Assembly: GCF_000373965.1 (NCBI RefSeq)
Contig: NZ_KB892835.1
Span: 405,083-469,082 of the forward strand
DNA length: 64,000 nt
Origin: Uliginosibacterium gangwonense DSM 18521
GTDB taxonomy: Bacteria > Pseudomonadota > Gammaproteobacteria > Burkholderiales > Rhodocyclaceae
Direction: 5' to 3'
Part shown: piece after piece, positions 19,340 through 27,592 of the stretch
Layout of the letters: the number at the start of each line of letters is the position of its first letter
How positions within the stretch are numbered: the stretch's first letter is position 1
Notes under the pieces: model-generated
Database searches by the model: none
The model's input: the letters and a program-made list of their open reading frames with translations, nothing else
What the model was told of the DNA's origin: nothing
Program-made: the position numbers and the translations under genes

Positions 19340-20880
19340 TGCTGAGCCAACTTCCTGCACCTACAGAAAATGATTACCGCTTTCTTCCGACTACGGCAAG
19401 AACACGGAATGGCGTTATATTTGATCCGTCATCAGACCGTTGGAACTACCGAGACGGCGCACATCCGGTAAATTTGAATTTCTCGGATGTCACAGAGGTT
19501 TCTCCAATAATGCGTCTTAGCTTGAAAGGAGTCTTGTTGTGGTATGCGGAAAACCTCTCGCCAGCCTTTCTCAATAACGGTTTCGCACATTTCAAACGTT
19601 TTTTCAAAGAGCTATTCGCCCAAAAGGGCCTAGTACTTGAAGAAATCAACAGCATAGACCTCATCAATTATCGTGCAAGTCTTGGTAAGAATCGAGAGTG
19701 GTTCCTCGGTTATCTAGCCGGTTTCCTGAAACAATGGGAAGGACTTCGTCTCCCAGGGGTTACTTCAGACGCTATCGCATTTCTGAACTCGATTCGGCTC
19801 TCTGGGAACTCCAAAGGCGTAGCTGTCCTAACAATGGACCCAGAGCAGGGGCCGTTTACCAGTATTGAGCTAGAAGCCCTCCACTGCGCGCTGAACGATA
19901 CCTATGCAAAAGGAGAATTGTCGCTGGGGGACTACCTGCTTGCTTGGCTTTTGATGATGCTTGGTCAGCGCCCCATCCAATATGCCTACCTAAAGGTCTG
20001 TGATGTTCTGTCTATCGGCTCCGGCGATGCTGTGACTTACATCCTTCGCGTCCCGCGGGCGAAACAACAGGGGACTCTCCCTCGTAGCGTGTTCAAAGAG
20101 CGGGCACTGACTCCACAGATAGGGGCTCTATTGTTGGCCTATGCAGAAACGGTAAAATTTCAGTTCAAACACTATTTAGACGACCTGACTCAAGCTCCAC
20201 TATTTCCAGAAAATATATCTGAACGGGAATACCCACCTGGGCTGGAGTTTCATCGAACAGGCCAGCACATAGGCCAACAAATGAAAGAGATTTTTGCAAA
20301 ACTGCAAGTATCATCAGAACGTACAGGCCAGCCCTTACACATTACGCCAACTCGTTTTCGCCGTACTCTCGGTACGCGTGCTGCGGCGGAGGGGCATGGC
20401 GAATTAGTCATTGCAGAGTTGCTGGACCATAATGATACGCAAAATGTCTGGGTCTACGTTGAAGCGATTCCAGAGATGGTCGAACGTATTGATCGGGCAA
20501 TGGCAGTGCAGTTGGCTCCGCTTGCACAAGCCTTTGCAGGCATCATTATCGACGAAGACCCACGGCAAGTTGGACCTCTTGCATCGAACATCGTTGCCCC
20601 ACAATACACCCAAGAATTTACCCCTGTTGGGAATTGTGGAAAACACGGTTTCTGCAGCTTTGCAGCTCCCGTAGCCTGTTACACATGCAGGCAATTTCAT
20701 GCTTGGCTGGACGGGCCACACGAAGCCGTTCTCGACTATCTCCTCGCGGAACGCGAGCGCCTGATGCTCGGAACGGATCGGCGCATCGCCGCAATTAACG
20801 ACCGTACCATTTTGGCTGTTGCTCAAGTCGTACAGCAATGCGAGAGCATTCGCGCAGCAGGAGAACAGCATGGCGGATAA
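19336..20880 (+). CDS. ginB: tyrosine recombinase GinB-type
   Basis: A 514-residue recombinase of divergent type. Recognisable parts are LLMMLGQRPIQYAYL (box I Arg, about R212), TPTRFRRTLGTRAAAEG (box II arginine; the usual His of HxxR appears to be Thr), LLDHND and VWVYVEAIPEMV (Tyr 374). The C terminus has a cysteine cluster (GNCGKHGFCSF…CYTCRQFH) that may bind zinc. It overlaps ginA by 4 bp and the next gene by 11 bp, so the three are translated as a unit. The changed box II His is typical of the second protein in recombinase trios. Confidence 0.83.
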   Translation: MMLSQLPAPTENDYRFLPTTARTRNGVIFDPSSDRWNYRDGAHPVNLNFSDVTEVSPIMRLSLKGVLLWYAENLSPAFLNNGFAHFKRFFKELFAQKGLVLEEINSIDLINYRASLGKNREWFLGYLAGFLKQWEGLRLPGVTSDAIAFLNSIRLSGNSKGVAVLTMDPEQGPFTSIELEALHCALNDTYAKGELSLGDYLLAWLLMMLGQRPIQYAYLKVCDVLSIGSGDAVTYILRVPRAKQQGTLPRSVFKERALTPQIGALLLAYAETVKFQFKHYLDDLTQAPLFPENISEREYPPGLEFHRTGQHIGQQMKEIFAKLQVSSERTGQPLHITPTRFRRTLGTRAAAEGHGELVIAELLDHNDTQNVWVYVEAIPEMVERIDRAMAVQLAPLAQAFAGIIIDEDPRQVGPLASNIVAPQYTQEFTPVGNCGKHGFCSFAAPVACYTCRQFHAWLDGPHEAVLDYLLAERERLMLGTDRRIAAINDRTILAVAQVVQQCESIRAAGEQHGG

Positions 20881-22942
20881 CATCATTCTCTTTACCCCGA
20901 AAGCAGAACTGGACGCAGAAGCCAACTTGGCTGGATTCATTGACGTCTGCCGAAATCAACTTACGGTGTTTGGTGCAGACTTAGCTTTTGATGACATGAC
21001 ATGGGATGTAACAGAAGCCTGCTCTCGTAAAGGGCGGGGAACAAAACGTGAACGTATCACCTTCTGTACTCAGGACAGTATTGGCTGCACTACACCAGAA
21101 CCGTTGCCTGCACCCTTTATGGATTTTGCCAAGGCTTACATCCGCTACATGCAAGGTTTGCGACCCGTTGTAGGGCTTGGTCCTCGCGTAGCAGCATTGC
21201 GAGCACTGGCAGCCGCTCTGACCGAATACGGAGAGTCCTCATCTCCAGTGAAAGTGGATACTGGCATCCTGAACAGAGCGGCGCAACTCATCCGAGCCAG
21301 CTTCAGCGAAGGCGCCGCATATCGAAATGGCAGCCATTTAGAACTCATTGCTAATTTTATGGCCGAACACCAATTGACCAATATTTCACTTCGATGGAGA
21401 AATCCGATTCCGCGACCTCGGGAAGGAGCGCGCATCGGCGCTGAGTTCGATCAAGAACGCGCAGAAAAAATGCCATCCCAAGCCGCATTGGATGCGTTGC
21501 CCAAAATCTTTTGCAGTGCCAGCGAACCAGCCGATATTCTCACCAGCGCTGTTATAGCCATGCTCTGTGCCTCACCTGACCGAATCAGCGAAGTTTTACT
21601 ATTACCTCTCGATTGCGAGGTTACACAGCCCCGCCCGGAAAATAAGGAAGAAGCCTACGGGCTCCGTTGGTGGCCAGCTAAAGGCGCAGCTCCGATGATG
21701 AAGTGGGTCGTGCCATCCATGGCCGGGGTGGTCAAAGAGGCTTTGGCGCGCATCCGTCGTTGTACCGATTCAGCTCGTCAGGTAGCTATTTGGTATGAGA
21801 ACAATCCCAAGCATCTCTATCTTCCTGAAAAGCTGAATCATCTTAGAGAGAAAAAGTTACTTTCAATGCGAGATGTCGCGGATATTTTGTGGGGGCGCCA
21901 AGAATCAAAAGCAAGTGCGACCTATTGGTGTAAAACAAATGGTGTAGAACTCATCAAGCAAGACCGTGTGCTGTTCGCCCGATTTGCTGCGGTAGAAGAA
22001 GCGGTAGTCAGGCAGATACCGCCAGAATTCCCCTATCTGAACCGAGCGCAGGATCTGAAATACAGTGAGGCTCTGCTAGTTGTTCCGAAGAATTTTTTCC
22101 AAAGTAGGAAAGCAACCTATATCTCGCTGATTGAGCCGGTGGTTATATCGCATATCAATGACGCGTTGGGCGCGCACATTGAATATGGCAGCAAATCTAT
22201 TTTCGCCAAATTCGGGTTTACCGAGGATGATGGCAGCGTTATACGTGCCACTACCCATCAGTTTCGCCACTACCTGAATACCCTTGCGCAAGCTGGCGGC
22301 CTGAGCCAGTTGGATATCGCCAAGTGGTCAGGCCGCAAGGACATCCGCCAGAACGAGGCTTATGACCACGTGTCAGCCAACCAGATGGTTATGACTATTC
22401 GCAAGGCAGTCGGTGATGCGGACCTAGCTTATGGCCCCCTTGCTTCGCTGCCTAAGTATCTGCCGATTGCTCGGAATGAGTTTGCGCAGCTGAAAATCCA
22501 GACCGCACACGTGACTGATCTGGGCTATTGCGTACACGACTATTCGATGATGCCATGCCAAATTCATCGTGACTGCATTAACTGCGAAGAGCACGTGTGC
22601 GTAAAAGGAGACGAGGTAAAGATGGCGCACATCAGGTTGCAACTGGACGAAGCGCGGCAGTTACTACTGAAGGCGGAGAGGGCGGTTAACAATGGCTACG
22701 TAGGCAGTGAGCGTTGGATGCAGCACCACCAGGTCACTGTGAGTAGGCTCGAACAGATCCACGCCATCATGCAAAACCCAGAAGTACCTATTGGAGCAAT
22801 CATACAGCTGTCAAATGTCCACTCACCGTCAAGATTGGAGCAGTTCACGGAGGGTGTTGCTACGGGCGTGCCGACAATTACTTCTGACCGCCCAGATGAC
22901 TGGTTACCAATGGGGCTGCAGCGAGATCTGTTTGCAGATTGA
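20870..22942 (+). CDS. ginC: tyrosine recombinase GinC-type (large)
   Basis: A 690-residue protein starting MADNIILFTPKAE. The catalytic core is near the C-terminal half: TTHQFRHYLNTLAQAGG (HxxRH) and AKWSGRKDIRQNEAYDHVS (Tyr nucleophile). Behind it are cysteines (MPCQIHRDCINCEEHVCV) that suggest a zinc site, then a helical tail. The ATG at 20870 lies inside ginB with AGGAG upstream; a 17-codon upstream extension is less likely. It is the largest of the three recombinases, as in GInt and Tn554-like systems. Confidence 0.83.
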   Translation: MADNIILFTPKAELDAEANLAGFIDVCRNQLTVFGADLAFDDMTWDVTEACSRKGRGTKRERITFCTQDSIGCTTPEPLPAPFMDFAKAYIRYMQGLRPVVGLGPRVAALRALAAALTEYGESSSPVKVDTGILNRAAQLIRASFSEGAAYRNGSHLELIANFMAEHQLTNISLRWRNPIPRPREGARIGAEFDQERAEKMPSQAALDALPKIFCSASEPADILTSAVIAMLCASPDRISEVLLLPLDCEVTQPRPENKEEAYGLRWWPAKGAAPMMKWVVPSMAGVVKEALARIRRCTDSARQVAIWYENNPKHLYLPEKLNHLREKKLLSMRDVADILWGRQESKASATYWCKTNGVELIKQDRVLFARFAAVEEAVVRQIPPEFPYLNRAQDLKYSEALLVVPKNFFQSRKATYISLIEPVVISHINDALGAHIEYGSKSIFAKFGFTEDDGSVIRATTHQFRHYLNTLAQAGGLSQLDIAKWSGRKDIRQNEAYDHVSANQMVMTIRKAVGDADLAYGPLASLPKYLPIARNEFAQLKIQTAHVTDLGYCVHDYSMMPCQIHRDCINCEEHVCVKGDEVKMAHIRLQLDEARQLLLKAERAVNNGYVGSERWMQHHQVTVSRLEQIHAIMQNPEVPIGAIIQLSNVHSPSRLEQFTEGVATGVPTITSDRPDDWLPMGLQRDLFAD

Positions 22943-22956
22943 CGAGGAGATTGAGG

Positions 22957-23442
22957 ATGGGAACTCAACGAGGCAAGAATATCGATGATAAAATCATAGA
23001 GGGAATTGTTAGCGTCATCGATGGGTGGAGCGGTAAGCTGACCTGGGAGAAGCTCATCGAGAGCATCGAAAAACGGCTGGGGAGTATCTATACACGGCAA
23101 GCCCTTCATCAACACGAGCGTATCTTGTTGGCCTTTCAACTTCGGAAAGGGGTATTGTCGGATAAACAAAAGAAACGTACAAAGCCTGCGCGCCCGAGAT
23201 CTGAGGAAGAGGTGGAGATGCTTATTGGGCGCAATGATCGCCTGCAGGCTGAGAATGTCCGGCTAAAAGCGGAAAATACACGGCTCTTGGAGCAGTTTGT
23301 GGTGTGGGCATACAACGCTCATACCCGGGGGCTGAGTGAGGAATTTTTAAGCCGTCCACTGCCCACAATAGATCGGGATTACACCCGTGTCGAGGCAAAA
23401 CAGCCCGCACGGAAGCCCATGAAACCCAGCATCAAGAGGTAA
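22957..23442 (+). CDS. ginD: small coiled-coil protein GinD-type
   Basis: A 161-residue basic protein (MGTQRGKNIDDKIIEGIVSV). Residues about 15–60 look like a helical DNA-binding region (WEKLIESIEKRLGSIYTRQA), and about 90–118 form a heptad coiled coil (LIGRNDRLQAENVRLKAENT). Size and place match the fourth gene of GInt operons and the small TnpC-like proteins of Tn554 relatives. ATG at 22957 follows GAGATTGAGG; a TTG six codons earlier is possible. It ends one base before the convergent XRE gene. Confidence 0.75.
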   Translation: MGTQRGKNIDDKIIEGIVSVIDGWSGKLTWEKLIESIEKRLGSIYTRQALHQHERILLAFQLRKGVLSDKQKKRTKPARPRSEEEVEMLIGRNDRLQAENVRLKAENTRLLEQFVVWAYNAHTRGLSEEFLSRPLPTIDRDYTRVEAKQPARKPMKPSIKR

Positions 23443-23443
23443 C

Positions 23444-23728
23444 TCAAGGTCCTTCGAGAAATTGCCTAACCTCTAAAGCAACCTCTTCCAAGAGTTCTGT
23501 TTTATTGTCTTGCCTTTGAATTGCGTAAGCCAAGCAAACCAAGGCTGCCGGGCTAATTCCCATTACACCGGCTATTTCACCTAGTTTGTCTATAGTTGGG
23601 CTCTTAAGCCCTCGTTCAAGCGTACTCATGTAGGTACGTGAGGAAACCTCATCAAACTCCTCCTGTGTAAGCCCCTTCTGCTTTCGAACGAGCCGAATAG
23701 CTTGACCAAGTGCTTGGCGAATGTCCAT
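23444..23728 (-). CDS. XRE-family transcriptional regulator
   Basis: A 94-residue protein starting MDIRQALGQAIRLVRKQKGL. Residues about 9–64 form a helix-turn-helix of Cro/C1 type (TQEEFDEVSSRTYMSTLERG, then SPTIDKLGEIAGVMGISP). The ATG at 23728 is chosen; an upstream TTG would add six residues. It is divergent from the unknown gene at 23818, and the shared 89-bp gap holds a perfect inverted repeat that may be its operator. The arrangement resembles a regulated toxin-type pair, but the partner has no known fold. Confidence 0.8.
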   Translation of the reverse strand: MDIRQALGQAIRLVRKQKGLTQEEFDEVSSRTYMSTLERGLKSPTIDKLGEIAGVMGISPAALVCLAYAIQRQDNKTELLEEVALEVRQFLEGP

Positions 23729-23771
23729 ATCGATGTTGTGGGACAAAATCGATAATGAACCCTTTTTGAAT

Positions 23772-23794
23772 ACTATAGAGCTACAATCTATAGT
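23772..23794. promoter_or_regulatory. inverted repeat, candidate operator of the XRE regulator
   Basis: ACTATAG (23772–23778) and CTATAGT (23788–23794) are perfect 7-bp arms with a 9-bp spacer, midway between two divergent genes. Each arm also contains a TATAGT/ACTATA element that could act as a −10 box. Binding by the adjacent XRE protein is an inference. Confidence 0.5.
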
Positions 23795-23817
23795 GTTCTT
23801 TTTCTGGGGGAGACAAG

Positions 23818-24252
23818 ATGTTCATTACTGATGCAAGCACCCATCAATCCGTTATGAGCGCCTTGGCTGGGAATGGGAAGAGTGTGTGGTCGGCAATCCA
23901 ACTGTCTTCATTGCTGCCATGGTTTATCGTGACATATGTTCAAGTTACTGAAGATGGCAGACATGAAGAAAACATTTTGCTATCAAGTAGCGAAATGGTT
24001 CTGACCTTCTTTCAAGGTCACGCTCCAAACATATCACCTAAAGCAGCGCTCCTCGTCTGGCATGACTCCAAAAGCAATTGCGCACCATGGCGAATATCGT
24101 TAGTTAAGGAGCTTTGGAAGGCCAGGGAAAAGGACGCAGATGCTTATCAACATGTCTGCATATGCGCTGATGGGAGTAAACACTCTGACCTGCTACCACT
24201 CGTAGACGAAACTTTCATCGATTGGCAATTATTGATGAAATTTCCTGGATAG
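23818..24252 (+). CDS. hypothetical protein, divergent from XRE regulator
   Basis: A 144-residue protein of unknown function (MFITDASTHQSVMSALAGNG). No signal peptide or convincing membrane segment is visible. The ATG follows GGGGGAGACAAG, a strong ribosome binding site. The only clue is context: a divergent XRE regulator with a palindrome between them, inside a defence-rich island. It may be the regulated effector of a small two-gene unit. I do not recognise the family. Confidence 0.6.
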   Translation: MFITDASTHQSVMSALAGNGKSVWSAIQLSSLLPWFIVTYVQVTEDGRHEENILLSSSEMVLTFFQGHAPNISPKAALLVWHDSKSNCAPWRISLVKELWKAREKDADAYQHVCICADGSKHSDLLPLVDETFIDWQLLMKFPG

Positions 24253-24448
24253 ATAAAATTGCGCGGTTAAGGCAACCGAAGTGACACAAAAACAAGGCCG
24301 CTCAGCCCAGAATTACGTTGATGCCTGCAAGCTCAATATTGTGCCGCCGCACCAGACGCTCGCTGAACCTTGTCGGGCGTTTTCATTTCCAGCAGCAAAC
24401 CCGGTCGTAGATCACTACCCTATCTATTCTTTCTCATAATTTAGGGGT

Positions 24449-24470
24449 TCAAAGGTGAATGTTTATGGGG
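24449..24470 (+). repeat. 22-bp direct repeat, copy 1
   Basis: A 22-bp sequence beginning TCAAAGGTGAA and ending TTTATGGGG. An exact second copy in the same orientation is at 26538–26559, so the two bracket the HipA-like and exonuclease genes. It lies 28 bp before the HipA start. Possible roles are a recombination scar or a duplicated leader. Confidence 0.9.
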
Positions 24471-24498
24471 CGCAATCTAGATAAATTGGGTATCCCCG

Positions 24499-25767
24499 AT
24501 GAGATCAGTCATTGAGGTCTATCAGAGTGGTCGCTGGGTTCCGGCTGCGGAGTTTGTGCCAGGACGTCAGGCGTACACGGCCACGTTTGAGTATTTGGTC
24601 GATTATGTCTTCAGTGACTCCCCTCAGCCAGTCTCTCTCAATCTGCCTGTCAGTCTGGACCGGTTAGGGCTGGATGCCGACAATGCGTTCGGGCCGTGCC
24701 CACCTTTTTTGCTGGATCTTGTGCCTCAGGGACCAGGGCGATCCTATCTTCAGCAATTACTTCACCAAGGCGATGGTGAGGGAGCCGATCTGCTGTTGGC
24801 CCATTACGGGGCATTCAACCCTATCGGCAATCTGCGTCTGAATACAGCTGTACAGTTCTATGCACAGCAAAGCGCTGCTTCCAGCCAATTGTGTGGTTTT
24901 GTCCTCGAAGAGAAACTTTCTGATCGCGCTGCTTTTCTGGAAACCATCTGGCAGGAGTGCATGCTGTGTACGGGTACAACTGGTGTACAAGGCGCTGCGC
25001 CCAAGTTCTTGCTGACCCAATCGCATGAAGGCTTGTGGTATGCCGATACCCTGTTGCCTGATGCACAGGCGTCCAGGCATTGGCTGGTCAAGCTTCCTCG
25101 TGGGACACATGAGACTGACTTTGCCATTCTGCGTAATGAAGCTGCTTATCTGCGCGTGGCTCGGGCCTGTGGCCTGCGTATTTGGGGAGAGGCGATACAC
25201 CAGAGCGATATGCTCTTCGTGCCGCGCTTTGACCGTCTGGTGACCTCTAGCGGGCTGGAACGGCTCCATCAGGAGAGCCTGGCGTCTCTGGCAGGGCTGA
25301 GAGGGTTTGGCTTGCCGGTCACGCTCTTTGAGCTGGTCAGCGCTTTTGCACCTCATGTCACGCATCTCGCACGTGAAGTGGCCGAGTTCATCAAGCGTGA
25401 CATCCTCAATCAAGCGCTGCGTAACACAGACAACCATGCAAGGAATACCGCAGTACAGCGCTTACCAGATGGCACGGTACAGCTGACCCCGCTCTATGAC
25501 TTTGCCCCCATGTATCTTGATCGGGAAGTCATCCCCCGTAGCAGCAAATGGCAGATCAAAGGGGTGGAACTCACGGAATGGCGTGACATCGTGGGCGCAT
25601 TGTCCCTGGCGTCTGATGTATCCGACCAGGTCATCCAGGAATTACGTGCCTTCGCTGAGCCGCTCAACCGTTTGCCTCAGATCATGCAAGACCAAGGCGT
25701 TGATCCCGTGATCATCCAGGACTGCCAGGCCCGGATTGATCTGCAATGTCAGCGCTTGGTTCTGTGA
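24499..25767 (+). CDS. HipA-like serine/threonine kinase
   Basis: A 422-residue HipA-family protein. Visible elements: the HipA N-terminal subdomain (about 5–110), the glycine-rich P-loop-like segment GTTGVQGAAPK (159–169), the ATP-site lysine in LVKLP (about K198), the catalytic segment NTDNHARN (309–316) and the metal-binding Asp in PLYDFAP (D334). HipA toxins phosphorylate aminoacyl-tRNA synthetases and cause dormancy; the antitoxin HipB is an XRE protein normally just upstream. No hipB is adjacent; the XRE gene at 23444–23728 lies 770 bp away on the other strand. It is therefore an orphan HipA homologue or uses a distant antitoxin. A 22-bp direct repeat flanks this gene and the next. Confidence 0.85.
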   Translation: MRSVIEVYQSGRWVPAAEFVPGRQAYTATFEYLVDYVFSDSPQPVSLNLPVSLDRLGLDADNAFGPCPPFLLDLVPQGPGRSYLQQLLHQGDGEGADLLLAHYGAFNPIGNLRLNTAVQFYAQQSAASSQLCGFVLEEKLSDRAAFLETIWQECMLCTGTTGVQGAAPKFLLTQSHEGLWYADTLLPDAQASRHWLVKLPRGTHETDFAILRNEAAYLRVARACGLRIWGEAIHQSDMLFVPRFDRLVTSSGLERLHQESLASLAGLRGFGLPVTLFELVSAFAPHVTHLAREVAEFIKRDILNQALRNTDNHARNTAVQRLPDGTVQLTPLYDFAPMYLDREVIPRSSKWQIKGVELTEWRDIVGALSLASDVSDQVIQELRAFAEPLNRLPQIMQDQGVDPVIIQDCQARIDLQCQRLVL

Positions 25768-25817
25768 AGAATCCCTTCACCTGCTGACGGTGCAAACAGC
25801 GAGCGCCAAATAACCCA

Positions 25818-26381
25818 TCAAGAGCCCAAAGGACGGGTCTTTGCTGTACCCAACACCCAAGGCAAAAGCCGAGCAATATTGCAGGCATCATCAATGCCTG
25901 AGTGATGCTGGCCTTCCAGGGTGAGTCCTGCCAAGGCAAGTGCTTTACTCATCCCAACCTGTTTGCCGATTTTTTGCTGCTTGGCAAACAGCGCCTTGAG
26001 ATTCTGGTGCGTCAAGCCTTCCAGAGGATTGGCAAGGCCGTGTCGTGCACATTCCCGCTCAATCTGTTTGCGATCATAAGCCCCCCAGCTTCCCCAGAAG
26101 CCTTCAGGGCTCCGGTAGTGCTGAGCAAACTCTGTCAAAGCGGGGGCAACCTTGTCGAAGGTCATCGCACCATCTACAGTGGCTTGGTCAATCCCGGTCA
26201 GTCCGGTGCAAAAGGCCGTCAGTTGGGGATGGTCGGTGGGACGAACATAGGCCTGGAAACGCTCAATGATCTGCCCCTCTGGATTTGCCCAGACAGCGCC
26301 GATTTCAATGATCTCCATCATCTCGGACGTGATGGTGTCATCCTCTGAGCAGGTGGCTTCAAGATCAATAACAAGAATCAT
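25818..26381 (-). CDS. 3'-5' exonuclease, ERI/KapD-like (DEDDh)
   Basis: A 187-residue exonuclease domain protein. The metal-binding acids D6 and E8 are in VIDLEATC, further ones in WGAYDRKQIE (D103), and the general base and last Asp are in HHSGIDDACNIARLL (H160, D165). These are the four DEDDh motifs, and the ERI-1/KapD subtype is suggested by the compact size. It would trim RNA or DNA 3' ends in the cytoplasm. It converges on the HipA-like gene (50 bp apart). Its substrate cannot be told from sequence. Confidence 0.87.
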   Translation of the reverse strand: MILVIDLEATCSEDDTITSEMMEIIEIGAVWANPEGQIIERFQAYVRPTDHPQLTAFCTGLTGIDQATVDGAMTFDKVAPALTEFAQHYRSPEGFWGSWGAYDRKQIERECARHGLANPLEGLTHQNLKALFAKQQKIGKQVGMSKALALAGLTLEGQHHSGIDDACNIARLLPWVLGTAKTRPLGS

Positions 26382-26537
26382 GGTTGGTATATCTGTTGTG
26401 ATTCAGCCTCAGCGAGAAATGCCCCATGCCCTTGGAGAAATGCCTTAATTGCCTCTCGCAACCACCAAAGTATCAGCTCACGAACGTTATTGAAAGATCC
26501 TGAGAAATTTATGTCACTCAGTTGCTCAGGGTGAGAC

Positions 26538-26559
26538 TCAAAGGTGAATGTTTATGGGG
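26538..26559 (+). repeat. 22-bp direct repeat, copy 2
   Basis: Exact copy of 24449–24470, same orientation, 2089 bp away. It lies in the 331-bp gap between the exonuclease start and the Fic gene. No gene was found in that gap. Confidence 0.9.
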
Positions 26560-26712
26560 TGAACAACGGGCATGAAATTGTCTTATTAGCGGCTCCAGAG
26601 GTTCTGCCCTCTCTGCCGTTTGACTGGCAAACCGCTATATGATGAACCACCTGTCACCACACCCAGCACCATCACCGGTTGCGGAGTGCTCACCTCATCC
26701 AAGGCTTTGGCA

Positions 26713-27483
26713 ATGACCGCAGAATTGATTACTCAGACGCTCAGGGTGGTGGATGCTCAAAAGCTCAGGTTGGATGCTTTGCGCCCACTGCCGACGCACA
26801 CGGAATCTTCCATGCGTGACAAGCTGGCGCTGGATTGGACCTACCACTCGAATGCGATAGAGGGGAACACCCTAACCTTGCGCGAAACCAAGGTTGTTCT
26901 GGAAGGGATTGCCATCGGCGGAAAGTCCATGCAGGAGCACTTTGAGGCGATCAACCATAACGAAGCCATCCGATTTGTTGAAGAGCAGGCCCGTATTCAA
27001 GATCCACTGGCAACGTGGCAGATCCAACAGATACACAGCCTGATTCTCAAAAACATCCGTGACGGAGAAGCAGGACGTTTCCGACACGAGAATGTCGCCA
27101 TTTCAGGCGCTAGCGCGACTCCACCTGATTATCAGCATCTCGCCCAGGAGATACAGAACCTGATGGTGTGGCATGAGAGCGCACTCCCTACGATGCATCC
27201 GGTGGTGCGCTCAGTTGAGCTCCATACGCGCTTCGTGAAGATCCACCCATTCATTGACGGCAATGGCCGGACAGGACGTTTGCTGCTCAACCTGGAGTTG
27301 ATGAAAGCAGGCTACCCACCAGCAGTGATCCGTAAGGAAGATCGTGTTAGGTACTATGACGTGCTCGATGAAGCGTGCGTGAGTGGTTGTTACGACGGAG
27401 TCACCCTGCTGGTTGCAGAAGCGCTCCAGCGGTCATTGGATGTGTTTCTATACCTGATTGAGCCTCGGTCGGTGACTAATTAG
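26713..27483 (+). CDS. Fic-domain protein (class II, self-inhibited)
   Basis: A 256-residue Fic protein, expected to transfer AMP or another nucleotide to target hydroxyls. The catalytic loop HPFIDGNGRTGR (178–189) is complete, with the active histidine H178. The inhibitory helix motif SNAIEGN (46–52, S-x-x-x-E-G) is N-terminal, which marks class II. The flap region is GRFRHENVAISG. The ATG at 26713 is preferred to an upstream TTG because the preceding 31 residues have no Fic homology. It stands alone in the cargo with no evident partner. Confidence 0.88.
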   Translation: MTAELITQTLRVVDAQKLRLDALRPLPTHTESSMRDKLALDWTYHSNAIEGNTLTLRETKVVLEGIAIGGKSMQEHFEAINHNEAIRFVEEQARIQDPLATWQIQQIHSLILKNIRDGEAGRFRHENVAISGASATPPDYQHLAQEIQNLMVWHESALPTMHPVVRSVELHTRFVKIHPFIDGNGRTGRLLLNLELMKAGYPPAVIRKEDRVRYYDVLDEACVSGCYDGVTLLVAEALQRSLDVFLYLIEPRSVTN

Positions 27484-27592
27484 CCTATGAGTGATACGGC
27501 CATATCGATATTAGCAAGATCACAGGCGATAAAGTCAATGAACTTGGCATCAAGAGATAGCAACATAAGTACATTGCGTGCTATATAAATGC

